Origin: Acinonyx jubatus
Lineage: Eukaryota; Chordata; Mammalia; Carnivora; Felidae
DNA: 64,000 nucleotides
Reading direction: 5' to 3'
Assembly: GCF_027475565.1 (NCBI RefSeq)
Contig: NC_069388.1
Coordinates: 47,250,478-47,314,477 of the forward strand
This document shows, piece after piece, positions 1-11,505 of this stretch; the stretch's first letter is position 1; each line of letters opens with the position of its first letter. The notes under the pieces were generated by a model. The model was not told where the DNA came from and did not search any database. It saw only the letters and a program-made list of their open reading frames with translations. Both the position numbers and the translations under genes were made by a program.

Positions 1-489
1 ATTGCCTTCGTTTCCCTTTCTGGCACACTTTTGTTACTTCCCAGACTAAGACTTTCTTCCCACTCTCTGCTTGAATCTTCACACGCGTTTAGTTGAATTT
101 CCCACTTAACTAAAGTGGGTTTTCCTGTATCATTAGGACTCCTAGAGCCCTTAGGCGCTTAAACTATAAAGGAGAGTAACCAGCTGACACACTTCATCAG
201 GCAGAGTTCAACAGGGGCTTTGCTGGCTTCACTAGCTCAGTAGAATTAATATTTCTGTGCCACCCCAGGACATCCTGGTGCCGCACTTGCTATGCCTGTT
301 TTAAAGCCTTAGTTGGGTCACAGTCGTCTGCTGGTGGTGATTTCCCGCGATTGCATCAAGTCGTCTTTTAACTAGAATTTTGACTAGAATTACCCCAACT
401 GCAGGTGAATGGAAGTCGTAGGGCAAGGAACTGAGCGCGGCTCACACATTTTCCCCATCTCTTGTGCGGCCTCCAAGCTGCGGAGAGAG

Positions 490-1170
490 ACCTTAACCAC
501 CTCTAGCTCCGGAGGCGGGACCTGGGACATTTTATCCAATCAACAATCCCACCTAACCAGTTGGACCGGTTTCTGTGACTAGTTGGACCAATGAAAACTC
601 GAGCGCGGATTTTCTGCGGTAGTCTAGAAAAAACGAGCCTCTCCCGGAAGCCAACACCTTCTTTGAGCCACACCTAGGCGGAGCTAGTCTCCCTGCCTTA
701 AGTCCCATTGGCTGACATGGCTGCCCGTCACGGGGAGGCGGGAGTGGGCAGAGCCGTGGGAGCTGGAGTCTGCGCAGCACACCGCGGGCCGCGCGCGGGA
801 ACCCGTGGTCGGCGGCGAAGAGTCCTCGGGTTTCGGGAACCCGGCGACCGAGGCGGATCCGGGAGGAAGGGTGGGAGAAGAGCGGCTCTTCCGGCTCTTC
901 CTGAGGCGAGCGGCGGAGGAGTGCGGAGCCGCGACAGCCCTGCCCTGCGACCTTCAGGGGCCGGCCCTCAGTGGAACTGGGGGCCGAAAGGGTGCGCCCG
1001 ATTGGGGCGCCGCCGCCCACGCTGAGTGGGGGACACCCGCTCTGGCCGAGGTCCCCGCCCCACTGACCAGGGACGCCCGCGCAGATCCGGGCCGCTCACT
1101 TGACCGAGGTCGCCAACCCCGGCCTACCGGGGACACCGCTCTCCGCCGACCCCGGACGTCACCAGCTACG
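490..1170 (+). promoter_or_regulatory. NXT1: CpG-island promoter and probable untranslated first exon of NXT1
   Basis: GC- and CpG-rich block upstream of the NXT1 coding exon. CCAAT boxes lie at 536-540 and 588-592 and an inverted one (ATTGG) at 707-711. No convincing TATA box is present, which is typical of a housekeeping promoter with dispersed starts. The CpG-dense part runs from about 690 to 1160. The exact transcription start and the first-exon donor are not certain; 'caa|gtaggt' at 1174 is a possible donor. Open frames of 60-135 codons on both strands here come from GC composition. Role inferred from position and sequence. Confidence 0.75.
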
Positions 1171-1174
1171 CAAG

Positions 1175-3358
1175 TAGGTGTCCCTCACGGTCCCCCGCGC
1201 TTGGCAATCTGAAGACCCCAAGGCTCCCAGGGACTCCCGAGATCTCTGCCACGTGCATTCCCCACGCCCTCCCCCCCCCCCCCCCATTGTCAGGAAGCAG
1301 CCAGGTTTTGTTCTTTCCCTGGTAGTGTAGCTGCTGTGCTGCTTCAGGTGTTTGCCGGTGCGAAGTGCTGGGCAGTGAATCCGCTTTGCGGTGACCAGTC
1401 CGTGCACTGGAGCAGGTCTCGGGCCAGAGATGGTTAGCGTGGGTGGGCCTTATGTGTTTGATGAAAAGCGACTCACCGCCAGAAATAAGGCCTGTTGCAT
1501 CCTCTCTGGTCCAGCGCCAAAGAACTTGACGGTGTGGGCCTCCGAGAGAAGGCGGCATCTTCACAGCCTCTGCCTTATCTGACTTTTCAAGATTCTTTTC
1601 CCTGATCTGAGAGAAAAGGGCAAGGCGCCAGCTCTGTAGGTAGCAGAATCATGAGAAAGGGAGGTGGTTATCCTACTGGTATGGGGTCGGGACAGGTTGC
1701 TAAGCTGTATTTGGAAAGTGGCTTTGGCAGAACTGAGCAAGGGTGGAGGAGGGGACGTTTTTGAGAATGAGTTGAGATGGTGGAGGGTCTGGAGCACGTC
1801 AGGGTGAGGAGTACTACGGATGTCAGGGGGTTGGGATTTCCAGCAAGATAGAAAGTGAAGCCTGTGAAAGGACGATTTCAAACCAGCAGGCCTGGAGTTG
1901 TGCTCTTAGAGCCTTGATTTCCGAAGCAGAGGACTTACAGAATAAGCAAGTAAAAGGACAGCATAGCTTTGACAACATTTTCAGAGGCCACACGCGTTCT
2001 TATAAATGATAAATCAGAGTGTACTTACTGTCAGGACCTTAATCCATCCCCTGGGTTTCTCCCTTCTCATTTGTGAGATTCTTTCATCGTTTCATGGTGA
2101 GCAGTAAATGAGATGATGCATGTAAATAAAGTGCACAGCAGATTCCCAGCTGGGGTCTGTCTGTTGAGGCTTGACTTTAAGCTGGTGGAGGGAGTGGGAA
2201 GAGCTCTAGCTGTGCCTGGTCCTGTCCTTGCTGGTCTCCAGGACCAAGCTCCTTGACTGCTTTTCACAGTTCTTTACTTGACGCAGAGGCCTCCACCTTT
2301 CTCAGCCCTAAAAGTAAGGGACTCTTTCCCAACTCTATGTTAAATCTTGTATCTATTTTTCATAACCTGATATTTTTAAAAAAGATTTTTGAAATAAAAA
2401 AATGTTTTAAGTTTGTATATCCAAACATATCCATTATTTTAGTAATGTTCTTTCATTAATTTTTTCTAGTGAAATCTTTTAATGACACAAAAAGGAACAG
2501 GGAACTGTGACAGTTGTACCGTACTCTGAGACAAGCAAATAATATTTCTTTATGCTTTTGCATTTTTTTTAAGAACTGTGACATTTCAGCTACAGTTGAG
2601 ATTCTTTTTTGATGCCACCATCCCCCACCCTCCATCCCATAGAACTTGCTTGATTCTAACCTGTCTTTCCATTGTGGCTCACAGGACTTGCCTGGTAGGT
2701 ATTAGTGTTCACAGAAGCCAGGTGTCTTCCCTTCTCCTTCCCATTCAGCTACTGGTTTGCTTGTCATGAGCGTCGTGACCACCATTTTGGTTCTGTCCTA
2801 GTGACATTTGTTCTCCTATTCTCTTAAGAAAATTGCCTTCTCTTTACTCTCCCAGTATCTGTTGGGTGAGTTCATGATAGGCATTCTCAGACTGTCCCCA
2901 GCTGAGGAGCATATGCCATCTGATTGATGTTTATTGGGCCACTGTTTCCTTCCACTATCTTTATCCAGGATCTGCTGCTTCTCCACTGCCCTACGGGCAG
3001 TCACACCTGGTCCACACTTCCAGGAAAAAGTGACCTTCCATAGTCAAATGTACTATCTTTTATAAAATGAGATTTTTAAAATTCACAGTAATAGCTACGA
3101 TTTTTTGATCATGTAAGTATCAGGCTTTTTAAGCACTCGGTATACACCGTCTTATTTGATTCTCATGTTACAACTTTCATTTTAAAATGAGCAAACTGAG
3201 GTTTAGTAAAATTAGATGGCAAAATTTGAGCCTGGAGTCGTTTCTCTATGGTATGTAATTGAAAAGGAAGAATTGTAATAGAAGAGAATTGTTCCATTGT
3301 TGGGGCAAAATGAACTTGGGCATTCACATGGGTTCTCTTCAACCTTCCTGCCCCACAG
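1175..3358 (+). other. NXT1: NXT1 intron 1 (probable)
   Basis: Non-coding stretch between the promoter and the coding exon. It ends in a pyrimidine-rich acceptor 'cttcctgccccacag' at 3344-3358. A MIR-like segment lies at about 3098-3250. No other gene is seen. The acceptor is clear; the 5' limit is inferred. Confidence 0.65.
1271..1285 (+). repeat. poly-C run (15 C)
   Basis: An uninterrupted run of 15 C just downstream of the NXT1 CpG island. It is probably length-variable and error-prone in sequencing. Confidence 0.9.
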
Positions 3359-3417
3359 CCCCGGCTCCCTCGGGCGCAGGAGCACCTGGGCAGAGGCTTC
3401 CTTCAGCAGGGCCGGAG

Positions 3418-3840
3418 ATGGCATCGGTGGACTTCAAGACCTACGTGGATCAGGCCTGCAGAGCTGCTGAGGAGTTCGTCAACGTGTACTATACCACCAT
3501 GGATAAGCGGCGGCGCTTGTTGTCCCGCCTGTACATGGGCACAGCCACCCTGGTGTGGAATGGAAATGCTGTTTCAGGACAAGAGTCCTTGAGTGAATTT
3601 TTTGAAATGTTACCTTCTAGTGAGTTCCAAATCAACGTGGTAGACTGCCAGCCTGTCCACGATGAAGCCACCCCGAGCCAGACTACAGTCCTCGTTGTGA
3701 TCTGTGGGACAGTGAAGTTTGAGGGCAACAAGCAACGGGACTTTAACCAGAACTTCATCCTGACTGCCCAGGCCTCACCCAGCAACACAGTGTGGAAAAT
3801 AGCAAGTGACTGCTTCCGGTTCCAGGACTGGGCCAGCTAG
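3418..3840 (+). CDS. NXT1: NXT1 (p15), NTF2-related export protein 1
   Basis: Complete intronless coding sequence of 140 aa, the usual length of mammalian NXT1. NXT1 is an NTF2-fold protein that heterodimerises with NXF1/TAP (and NXF2/3) and supports nuclear export of bulk mRNA through the pore. The protein starts MASVDFKTYVDQACRAAEEF and ends FRFQDWAS. The family core 'LYMGTATLVWNGNAVSG' lies near residues 38-54 and 'KIASDCFRFQDW' at the C-terminus. MASVDF and 'CGTVKFEGNKQ' favour NXT1 over the X-linked paralogue NXT2. The start was chosen because it sits just after the acceptor at 3358, has a good Kozak context (ccggagATGG) and gives the family length. The frame stays open upstream to about 3259, with an in-frame ATG at 3310. 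No damage is seen. Confidence 0.97.
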   Translation: MASVDFKTYVDQACRAAEEFVNVYYTTMDKRRRLLSRLYMGTATLVWNGNAVSGQESLSEFFEMLPSSEFQINVVDCQPVHDEATPSQTTVLVVICGTVKFEGNKQRDFNQNFILTAQASPSNTVWKIASDCFRFQDWAS

Positions 3841-4086
3841 TGGAGGCAAGAAAGGTCTCTGTTTCAGTCCCAGCTCTGTAGGGAAACATAGATCTCAAAA
3901 TGTGGAGACACAAGTTCCTTTCTGTTACTCCAGGCCACACCACCCCATCTTAACTTTGCATTTTCTGGAGTCCCATGAGCCCCTTTCTGAGCATATTCTT
4001 GTTTGTCATAGATGCCTTTTCAAAGTAGTAAACTTCTCTATTTTTCTACTTGTTCAGTAGATATCCTGGTTCTGGAAATTCTGACA

Positions 4087-4092
4087 AATAAA
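4087..4092 (+). terminator. NXT1: NXT1 polyadenylation signal AATAAA
   Basis: AATAAA 247 nt after the stop codon. The next bases, 'acaatacaaatgttgcc', probably contain the cleavage site near 4105-4112. The NXT1-like pseudogene at 8.9 kb loses similarity at the same point, which supports this mRNA end. Confidence 0.8.
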
Positions 4093-4114
4093 ACAATACA
4101 AATGTTGCCTCTTT

Positions 4115-7100
4115 TCCCTTGCTCAATGTGTTTGTCCAGATTTTGAGGCAGGAGGAATCAAAGGAGGATTAGAGGCAGGAAGCTTAGTACAAAGTACCTG
4201 CAAAGGTGTGAGGTCCAGGACAGAGCACTTACCTGGCTCAGGTGTGCTGGAGTTGGGGCTCTACCCAGATCTCAGGGTAGGCTGGGAATGGTGTTTTATT
4301 CCTAAGTACCTGGGTGTTTTAACCTGTAGTTCACTTTTAGAGTACATCAGAATTGCCTAACAGATGGCTGGGTCCTACCTCAGAACCTGAGCTGAGTTGA
4401 ATGAATACCAACAGGTGAAATACTAAGGAGTTAGTTAATAACTACTTATAAATGAAGCAGCTGTATTAACTACTCTTATAAAGAGGGGTGAACTGCTTTT
4501 AGGGAGACATACTGAGGTGGGGGGAATAGGCATCAGTATTAGAAGCTAGTTTTATTGACCCTAAAGATCAACTCTAATTGCATTTTCCCAATGTAAAAAA
4601 AGAATAGAGAACTAGAAGGTTCCCTCATCCTGTGACTAATAAAGGAGATCTCATGGCCATGTGGCTTCCCAGTTAAATTTTCTTTGACAAGAGTGTGCTA
4701 GTTTTGGGAGAGGTTTGTGGGCTAGAATATTGGAATGGGAACTTTTGAGAAGGAGAATACTGATGTGTGTGGTGGCACAGATGGCAGTTTCCTCCCCACA
4801 CCCTTCCCCTTCTGTAGTTTCTGAAGCCTGACAATGAGAAGGACAAAGTAACCACCAAAAAGAGGGTTTGATGTATCACTTAAGTTCTGGCTAGTGATGG
4901 GAAAGCAGAGGGGGCTTGTGGGAGGAGTTTGCCTTAACAGACCCTTCCTTCCTCCTCACATTTCCTGGAAAGCAGTTAAGGTGGCTTGACCACTGGCTCT
5001 GGCTCATTCTGAGCCATGGAGACAGCTTTACCCTAGAGATAGGATTGTGTTAAACTGGAAGGAGCCTGAATCCTTGATGATATGTGGGACCATTCAAATG
5101 GCCCTAATTTACCTACACTAATTCTTTTTAAATGAGAGAAATTTTATCTAGAAGACCTTATTGGTTTGGGGTGGGTTTCAGCTACCACAGCAAAACCTAA
5201 TCTCAAAGGAGAGCACAGAATCCTAACCACTAGACCATCAGGGAAACCTAATCCCAAATGAGGACAAAGATTTGCAACAGGGGCAGACAGTGTGTTGTAT
5301 GGGAATGGCTCTGCTGTGGTACCCTGGGGAACCAAAGTAGACCCAGGTGCCCTCAGGAATTCACAGTCTAATCAGGAGGCAAGACATCAAAATAGTAAAA
5401 AAAGAAAAAAAAAAGTCAGTTTCAAAACCACATATAACGAGTGGTCAAATCAGTCCTATAGCTGCATGGCATAGCAAGCAGAGACAAACAGTTCAGCTGA
5501 GATGGGGTAAAATACACGTGAGGTTGGAAGTAAGGTCCCAAACCACGAGGTTCCAGTGTGGGGTTTTTGGACTCAAGCTCTGTTCCATAGGGAGGAGAGT
5601 AGAATGGGCTAGGAGGATTAGTGCAGAGACTGATGTGGAGATGGGCTTCAAATCTGAAAGCCCTTGTCCTTAAGGGGTGAGGTAGGATGCCACCTGCTTC
5701 ACCTCAGCCCTGGATAGAGGGTGTGAGTCCCATCAGGCCATCAGAGAGCTTGATGTGAAATCTCTGGAGTCTGAGAATCATGTTGGCCGGAAAAGCTTCA
5801 AGACAGCAGCTGTGGGTGTTCCTGTGGGACAACAGGTTTGGGAAATTAAAAGTAAAGATGGCATTCTGAAGGGCACTAGGACAGACCTCTTAGTGGCTTC
5901 TGAATATCCATTTTCCCTTCTTTCAGGAACAATAGAAAGTGGATTCAGTTGAGGAAGGCACTCAAATGAAAGACCAGCCTTCCCTAGACCTCATAGTGTG
6001 CCCTGAGACCCGATGGGGTCAGTGAGAGATATGAGGAAGACACATCAGAGAAATCTCCTTGAAAGATTGGGGCAGCCAATCTTTCTTTTCTCCCACCAAA
6101 CCTTCCTTTACCCTGCCATTTGGAAAGCGGGTGTAAGAATTGATATTCTAAAAACTATTGGGCCATAAGGCTTATTTGGCCACATGCAAGGGGTGGAGGA
6201 ATGGAAAGCAGGCCCTGGGGTGACTGTCAATCTTATGAAGCCCCTCATCAGCCTTGGATGACCACCTTTGGTTTCTCAGGGGAAACAAGAAATACACTTC
6301 CATCTTCTTGAAGCCACTTGTTTGGGGGCCATTTTACATGCAGTCAAACGTATTCATCAGTAACAAACTAGAGAAAAGTATGTACAACAAAGGAAAGGCA
6401 TAGTATTTCCTTATTATCTAAAGAACCCTTAAATCAGTAAGGAAAAAAAATAAGAAAAAATAGCACAAGAAAGAACAGGCAAATCACAAAAATATATATG
6501 GAAGGGTGGAAGAGAGGGAGGGAGAAAGGAAGGAAGAGATGGAGGGATGAAGGAAGATGAATAACAATTTCCATCCCCCTCCCCATTGTATAGCAACCAC
6601 CTAAGTGATGGCAGGAGCTACCACCTCCCATCCAATCATACTGGCAACAGCCAGGAGACCTCAGGCCCCCATGTCTGCTAAATGGGGCCATCAGGGTGCG
6701 AGTGTTGATTGCTTCATAAGTTAGGAGAGAGAGGGTGAAGAGAGTGGGGGAGCTGAATGTTTTGGGGGAGAGATTTCCTGAGAGAAAGCTGCCCCCCACA
6801 GTTCCAAGGCCCCTCAACAGGGAAGTGTGGTGAGGTGCCACCTCCCTTACCCCTCGCCCAGAGAAAAGGGGCTTCAACAGGATCTGCCTAGCTTGACATA
6901 GATGGTCTGGGGTCTACAAGTCCCCACTGAATGCAGCCTGAAAGGACCTAGAGCCCAGGCTGTGGCCCTGATCTGGGATACCTGGGTTAGGGAGGACACT
7001 GCTGCCATGTTAGGAATGGTCTCCCTTCCCTCTGACATGGAGCAAAGGGGTCTGAACCATGGGAACTAGATGGACAGCCAGTGAGACTGAGGGGACAGGG

Positions 7101-8930
7101 TAGGAGGATGGGCAGTGACTGCTGCATGAGGTGAGCCTGTACTCAGGAGGAAGCCCGGGTCAGTTTCCCAGGCTGACATGGGACTGAGCAGGGAGCCCAG
7201 CCTGGAGGGCATCTCCAGAACTGGGTGATTGGAAGGGCCAACAGGAATGTGGAGATGGTCCTCAGGGTTCCTGAGTTCCTAGGGGAGCAAGAGCCCCCCA
7301 GAAAAAGAGGTCTGTTCTCCAAGGGCAGAACACCTCAGTGATGTGAAAGCCCTCAAAACCCACTCACAGGAGAGGAAAAAATCACTAGTTCAGAGAAAGC
7401 AAACTCCCCCTACAAGAACATTCACCTCCAAAGGCTCAGGGTTGAGAAACTCAGAGGTGACAGTGGTGGGTTCAGGAGGTCAGAGGGGCGCCTCTGCCTC
7501 CTCCAAGATGGTGATTGACCCAGCCGAGGGAAGGGGAAATGCACAGAGCCTTCTACTCATGCTTGAGGCTTTGGGGAGGGAAGTAGAATTAAGGTGAATG
7601 CAGGACTGTTTCATCTAGAAGTGAGCATAAGGTGTCATTAGGGTGCTGGTGAAAGTGTCTCCACTGAAGGAACCATGTGTGGCAGCATGAGCTGCCCTCT
7701 GGCCCCATCCCAGGAACAGCCCCATCAGACATTATTTGCTCTGTGGGTCTCAGTCTGGTAGACTGACCATCCCAGTTTGCCCAGGACTGAGGGGGTTCCT
7801 GGATGTGGGCTTTCAGTGCTACAATAAATAAAATCCTGCAAACACTAGTTGGTTACCCTGCTCTCAGCCGAATTTATGCTGCAGACCAGTAAACCCCACT
7901 GCTTTGTGGTCTCTGGAAATGGGGGAGGACGGGAGTGGTAGGGGCTGTGGCCCGCAGTGCTGAGAACAGGAGGGCATCAGTCTTTGCAGAGGAGCCCTTG
8001 TAGGCAGACATGTCCCACCAGCCACCTGCAACTCCTGAGCACTTTATACTCATGTGGCTGAGGAGCTGCGTTTGTTTCACTTTAATTACTTTAAATCTGA
8101 ATAGCCACATGCGGTTGGTTCCTGCTGTGTTAGATGGCATAGGGAAAGCAGAATGGCTGGTCTCAAGACATTCCCAGATAGCTGGGAAACCCAGAGATAA
8201 GGAAACAGTGTTACCACCACTGTGGCCTGAGTCTCCAGAGGGGATAGGGAGCTCCTTAGCTGGCATATGTCTCAGAACCCCACAGGTTTCTACAGTCCTT
8301 GTAGGGCAGAGGACAGAAAATGCAGAAACCCTCCATGTTCTAAGGAGGGAATTTCTCCTGCCCATCAAGCCTCCATTGAGGCAAAGCTGGAAAGACCTTG
8401 TTCCTTGACTTCTCAAGAACATCGGGAAACTTAATCTGCTTCCTCCTTAAAATGAGGCTTCCTCCTTAAATGGGCTTGAAACTGTTCTGGGGAAAACCAG
8501 TAAATGGAAAGGTAGATGTGACCTAAAGTCAATGCAGACAGGAAGACGTCCCCTGGCTGAGCCACCCTCAGGTAAAGTGAAGGCCCCGCTCCCTGCCTGT
8601 GCTCTGCAGGCACTGTTTAGTTGTCACCTGCTAGGTGGGAGAGGGAGGTGAGTCAGGTGGCCAGTTGGCTTATTTTCACTGACTAGCACAATTCCCAGAA
8701 TATTCTTTCTCCTGCCAGGGTCACGTGGGAGTGATTTGCCTGCATCTTCTGCTCTAGCCTGAAGATGAGCTTTTTCACTAAGGAATGCTGTGCACATGTG
8801 TGCATGTGTGTGCATGTGTCTGAACTGTGTGTGGGGCCTGGCCAAGGCCACGGGTCCCCTCCCATTTTGCCATAGGTGTCTTACTTCCCCCAAGCACTCC
8901 TCCAACCCACCCTCTCCAATGCCAACCACA
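4115..8930. other. intergenic region, no gene recognised
   Basis: Contains a short MER5-like fragment at about 4340-4400, a tRNA-Glu half insertion (separate entry), a purine-rich GGAA/GGGA stretch at about 6497-6560, and a short TG-rich stretch at about 8790-8840. Open frames reach at most about 182 codons, match no family I know, and often overlap on both strands. I see no exon pattern. Confidence 0.6.
5193..5258 (-). pseudogene. tRNA-Glu(CTC) 5'-half retropseudogene with flanking direct repeats
   Basis: Read on the minus strand, 5243-5208 is a 36-nt match to the 5' half of tRNA-Glu: 'ccctgatggtctagtggtta' followed by 'ggattctgtgctctcc'. It differs from the usual gene at about three sites plus the last base. 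The match stops just after the CTC anticodon; anticodon-stem partner, T arm and acceptor 3' strand are absent. Both sides carry a 15-bp direct repeat, aaacctaatctcaaa (5193-5207) and aaacctaatcccaaa (5244-5258), with one mismatch. This is the layout of a tailless retropseudogene made from a truncated small RNA. It cannot be a functional tRNA. Confidence 0.75.
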
Positions 8931-8935
8931 CAAAA

Positions 8936-9583
8936 TTGGCAACATTTCCATTGCATCTTTATTTTTCAGGATTTCAGGACTAGGTCCTTTTATAGGGCAA
9001 GGGGAAAAATAGCTTGTTAAAAGGGAATCCTAGCAAACTGCAAATTACTCAGCAGATAGGCAGCTAATACTCAAGGTCTGAACTTCAGACACCACAGAGT
9101 TGCAGCAGCCCTGTCCACCACCAGGAAAGTGGGGCGTCCACTTTAGAGACCGTGTGGAGGGTGTTCTCAAGTCCCTCTCCACCTGGAGCAATGGCTGTGA
9201 GACCTATCTGCATGTGGTGGCCAGGGGAGTGCTTTTGAAATGAAGGTCTGGTGGGAGTTGCATTGTGGGCAGCCCTCAAACTTCATTATCCCATAGATCA
9301 CAACGAGGATGCTCATCTGGCCATCCATTTCTAGCTGCTTCCTGGGCTGGTAGTGCACTGTGCTGACACAGAATGGGCAGGAGAGCAGAGAGCTGAGTAA
9401 CTCGCCCAGGGCCTTCTGCCTAGAGATGGGACTTCCGTCACACATCAGTGTGGCATTCTCCACATACAGCAGGGACAGCTGGTCCCTCTTTTCATCCACG
9501 CTGGTGTAGGAAACATTGACAAGTTTGGTGGTGGCTGTTCATGCTAGCTCATGGCATTTTTTGAAATACAAAGAAGAGATCAT
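8936..9583 (-). pseudogene. NXT1-like pseudogene (coding region plus 3'UTR end)
   Basis: Minus-strand copy of an NXT-family gene, inverted relative to NXT1. From an ATG at 9583 the frame reads MISSLYFKKCHELA, then a TGA stop (9541-9539, codon 15), then 'LVNVSYTSVDEKRDQLSLLY' and 'SILVVIYGIMKFEG'. These align with NXT1 'SVDFKTYVDQA', 'FVNVYYTTMDKRRRLLSRLY' and 'TVLVVICGTVKFEG'. Similarity fades and probably shifts frame near 9260-9165. A minus-strand AATAAA at 8963-8958 is followed by 'gatgcaatggaaatgttgcc', close to the NXT1 sequence after its own AATAAA, and similarity ends there. This fits an old processed copy of NXT1 mRNA with a lost tail. A segmental duplication is not excluded. The stop and divergence argue against function. 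Confidence 0.8.
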
Positions 9584-9711
9584 AATCTTGGACACTGGAC
9601 AAGTGTTTCCATTTCGGGACATCAGGAGCTGTAAGCCTGGGAAGCAGCATGAGAATGACAGTCTTCAAAGACTGATCCCTATTTCCACATGCATTCTAGA
9701 ACACTTCAAGA

Positions 9712-9838
9712 GCAGTAGTTCTCTGGACCATCACCTGGGCACTTGCTAAGTGTATAGATTCTCAGGCCCCACCAGAGACCAAACAAGTTGTCCATGACAA
9801 TTCCGATATTCACTAAGGCTGGAAGACCATTGGTTTAG
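9712..9838 (+). mobile_element. MER5A-like hAT DNA-transposon fragment
   Basis: Contains 'cagtagttctctggaccatcacctggg' spread over 9712-9740 and 'gattctcaggccccaccagag', matching the typical MER5A start and its 'ctcaggccccaccc' core. The far end, 'accattggttta', is degraded. Recognised from memory of the family. Confidence 0.6.
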
Positions 9839-10568
9839 TGTAATATCCCACCTTTTCTCTTGCTGGGAGACTATGATCTGTCAGAGGAATATGAAGTTCA
9901 AAAAATGGGCATTGCAGACCCACGAACTGGACTCACATTTGGGCTGCTGCTCAGCATCTCCAAGCCTCAGTTTCTTCTTTTGTATGATGGGGTAAGTGTG
10001 TGAAGTCTTCTTAGGTCAGAGCCTGCTACATGGATCATGAACACCAAGAGTAAATGGGACTGGTGTGTACCTATTGCTCTGAGCACATTCAGAAGCTTCT
10101 TGATTTCCTGACATTCACTGAATATCCAATCTGAGTTACAGTGGTTCCTCAGGGCTCCCTCAGCTTTGCTCACTGACCATTTCACACACATACTATTTCT
10201 CTTCTGCCAGAATGTTCCAAGTCACTCTCCCTTCACCTCCTCCTCCTGTCCCCACCCCTGCTCCTGTCCCTCTGCCTGTCAGGGCCCCACTACTTCTCCC
10301 TCAGACCAATGGACCACTTCCCTATTCTGGTATAGTGCCCTTCCACCAGCCTATTTCTGGTACCATCTCTGCTTTGTAAAGAGCAAACAGAAAATTGCAG
10401 AAGATTCCTTTGTCCTTTAGATAGGGCTGGGTCTGGGTAAGTGAGGTGCCTAGGGGACAAAATTTAAGGAGGTACCACTCTCAGAGCCTAAAGGATGCCG
10501 GTGAATCGGGGTAAATATTTGCTACACAGGACAATGGTATTTTATTAACAATTTAAAGTTAATTTCTT

Positions 10569-10778
10569 GGGGCACCTGGGCCCCACTGGCTCAGTAGTTT
10601 AAGCGACTGACTTCGGCTCAGGTATTGATCTCAAGGTTCGTGGGTTTGAGCCCCCCATCAGGCTCTCTGCTGTCAGCATGGAGCCCTCTTCGGATCTCTG
10701 TCCCTGTCTCTGCCCTTCCCCTGCTTGTGCTTTCTCTCTCTGTTTCTCTCAAAACTAAATAAACTTAAAAAAAATGAA
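10569..10778 (+). mobile_element. felid CAN-SINE (tRNA-Lys-derived)
   Basis: Head 'ggggcacctggg', then 'ggctcagtagtttaagcgac', a (CT)-rich middle and tail 'aataaacttaaaaaaaatg'. The head carries a small insertion relative to the other copies. 'aatttctt' flanks both ends as a weak duplication. Confidence 0.85.
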
Positions 10779-11505
10779 GACAATTTCTTTACCATTTACC
10801 AATTCCTTTACCATGATTTCTACAAATCAGTAAAAGGCTTAGCAAATGCAAAACTTGGAAAAAGATTAATGCATGCATATCATAGAAATACAGATGGCCT
10901 CTTAAGATCAGACAAAACACTCACTGCACCCTCATTTTTAAAATGCATGTTGCAGAGGACTGTAGTGGATGTTGTGGCCATGTCCCCGGAATCCCCTTTG
11001 TAACAGATTTTCAAGGGATTGGACCTCTGCTCATCTCTGGGTTAACTTCCTAATTGGTCTCAGGCAGTCAGAATAATCCTGCTTCCATTTCCAGAAGTAA
11101 CAGGTTCATGGACCTGGGCCCAGCAAACATCTGAAGAGCAGAGGAAAAAAGAAATTGGGTGCATCAGAGCTTTGATGCACTATAGAACTAATCCAACCAC
11201 AAAACCCATGTGCACCACCTCCAGGTCTTTTGGGAGTCAATTAATCTTTTTTAACATGCAAGACAGCTTGATGGGCCTTTCAGCAACTTTCAATAAAGTT
11301 GTCCAATCAACATGAATCACTATTACTTTTCATTCATCATAGTGATAATGGACCAAAACATTTTGTTGTACTCCATGTTGGCCAGAGTCCAGGGAAAAGA
11401 GCATTCCTGCTCAGTTGTTTGGGGTGTTGATTAGTCCAGGCTCTTCTGAGGTCAAATGACATTTAAAATCCACCTCTCTTATCTTTGTAGTTCCATTTCT
11501 ATGTA

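Noticed and set aside
7874..8422. 182-codon minus-strand frame and 132-codon plus-strand frame over the same bases
   Set aside because: Both strands open in intergenic sequence with no domain or splice support, so probably chance.
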